64,000 nucleotides of DNA from Legionellaceae bacterium (lineage in GTDB: Bacteria; Pseudomonadota; Gammaproteobacteria; Legionellales; Legionellaceae). The notes beneath the pieces are model-generated. The model saw only the letters and a list, made by a program, of their open reading frames with translations. It was not told where the DNA came from and searched no databases. Both the position numbers and the translations under genes were made by a program. The stretch covers positions 1 to 64,000 of the forward strand of contig JARGNV010000008.1 of the NCBI GenBank assembly GCA_029212465.1, given 5' to 3'. Positions 63,721 to 64,000 of this stretch are shown here, piece by piece (the stretch's first letter is position 1; each line of letters begins with the position of its first letter).

Positions 63721-64000
63721 ATGGGTCATCGTTTTTTTGGGACAACATCACCTGTAACAGTAGCGGAGAAACCTACCACGATTATGTTTACTAATCGTGC
63801 TGATATGGCACTTACAGTGCTCGCAACAGACTGGCAAAAAACAGGTAATACAGCGAAAAAGGAAGCCCTTGAAAATGCATCTTTTCCACACCCCCCCATA
63901 AACCTTTCCTCACCTCAAGCAATGACAAACTGGCTTTCATCTCAAGCGAATGTATTTAAAGAAAAATTTCTTGAACTCCCTGTAGATGGACGTCTTTTTC
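63721..64000 (+). CDS. Partial gene of unknown function at the window end
   Basis: An ATG at 63721 opens a frame that stays open for 93 codons to the window edge. The product begins MGHRFFGTTSPVTVAEKPTT and contains Asn/Ala-rich helices (LTVLATDWQKTGNTAKKEAL); no family is recognised and no signal peptide is present. GGA ten nt before the ATG is a modest ribosome site. The 230 bp before it, back to the porin promoter, hold nothing else I can support. Confidence 0.6.
   Translation, partial: MGHRFFGTTSPVTVAEKPTTIMFTNRADMALTVLATDWQKTGNTAKKEALENASFPHPPINLSSPQAMTNWLSSQANVFKEKFLELPVDGRLF

Overview
The window is a dense, IS-free and CRISPR-free stretch of a gammaproteobacterial chromosome, most probably from the genus Legionella or a close relative. 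The main evidence is the gene at 62395-63393, whose signal peptide and mature N-terminus look like the Legionella major outer membrane protein. Supporting features are a secreted papain-fold cysteine protease, a PagP-type lipid A palmitoyltransferase, a small ankyrin protein, a possible EnhB-like protein and several unrecognised membrane or secreted proteins. Most neighbourhoods follow standard gammaproteobacterial order (mnmG-rsmG-parA-parB, rppH-ptsP-lgt-thyA, pepP-ubiH-ubiI-like, rnr-rlmB). No tRNA, rRNA or transposase was seen.

Layout. 1-4.6 kb: chromosome partition and tRNA/rRNA modification (yraN, parB, parA, rsmG, mnmG), a block often close to oriC. 4.6-7.3 kb: an orphan eight-helix membrane protein and an ankyrin protein. 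7.4-10.3 kb: ubiX, a short metG and a stand-alone RnfB-like ferredoxin. 10.3-10.7 kb: an unexplained intergenic stretch, then a small membrane protein. 11-14.3 kb: glmU, an orphan and ansA. 14.4-18.8 kb: rppH-ptsP-lgt-thyA. 18.9-20 kb: secreted C1 protease. 20-23.2 kb (minus strand): retropepsin-like protease, inactive-transglutaminase/7TM protein, ATP-grasp ligase and a probable 50-residue protein. 23.4-30.5 kb: a cold-shock-domain protein followed by a MoxR/DUF58/DUF4381/BatA/BatB/TPR/BatD operon. 30.5-34.4 kb: orphan, engB, cytochrome c4, parC. 34.4-40.2 kb: secreted propeller protein, the ubiquinone hydroxylases, pepP, coq7. 40.2-46.6 kb: phosphate and amino-acid transporters, pagP, an 844-residue membrane protein and an orphan. 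46.7-52 kb: secreted protein, rnr, rlmB, argD, sodB. 52-55.6 kb: small membrane protein, alsS-like, a small secreted-protein gene broken by an in-frame stop, grxD, peroxiredoxin. 55.6-55.9 kb: a pair of long palindromes with a shared core. 55.9-59.3 kb: rnt, pyrC, an orphan, ihfB, dcd. 59.3-62.3 kb: a valine-type acyl-CoA degradation operon. 62.4-64 kb: the porin and a gene running off the window.

The least explained features are three. First, two palindromic elements at 55625-55725 and 55799-55874 share an exact 22-nt segment and a second block of about 14 nt, inside outer stems that differ in sequence yet pair almost perfectly; each lies just downstream of a gene in sense orientation, which is the pattern of a conserved structured 3' element. 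Second, the retropepsin/transglutaminase-7TM/ATP-grasp trio, a peptide-modification-type system, has a small unlisted ORF attached. Third, the gene at 54195-54557 keeps one reading frame across an internal TAA. Start codons were moved from the longest ORF where a Shine-Dalgarno sequence, promoter or family alignment favoured an internal start; this is stated per gene. All functional calls come from reading the sequence; no database search was run.
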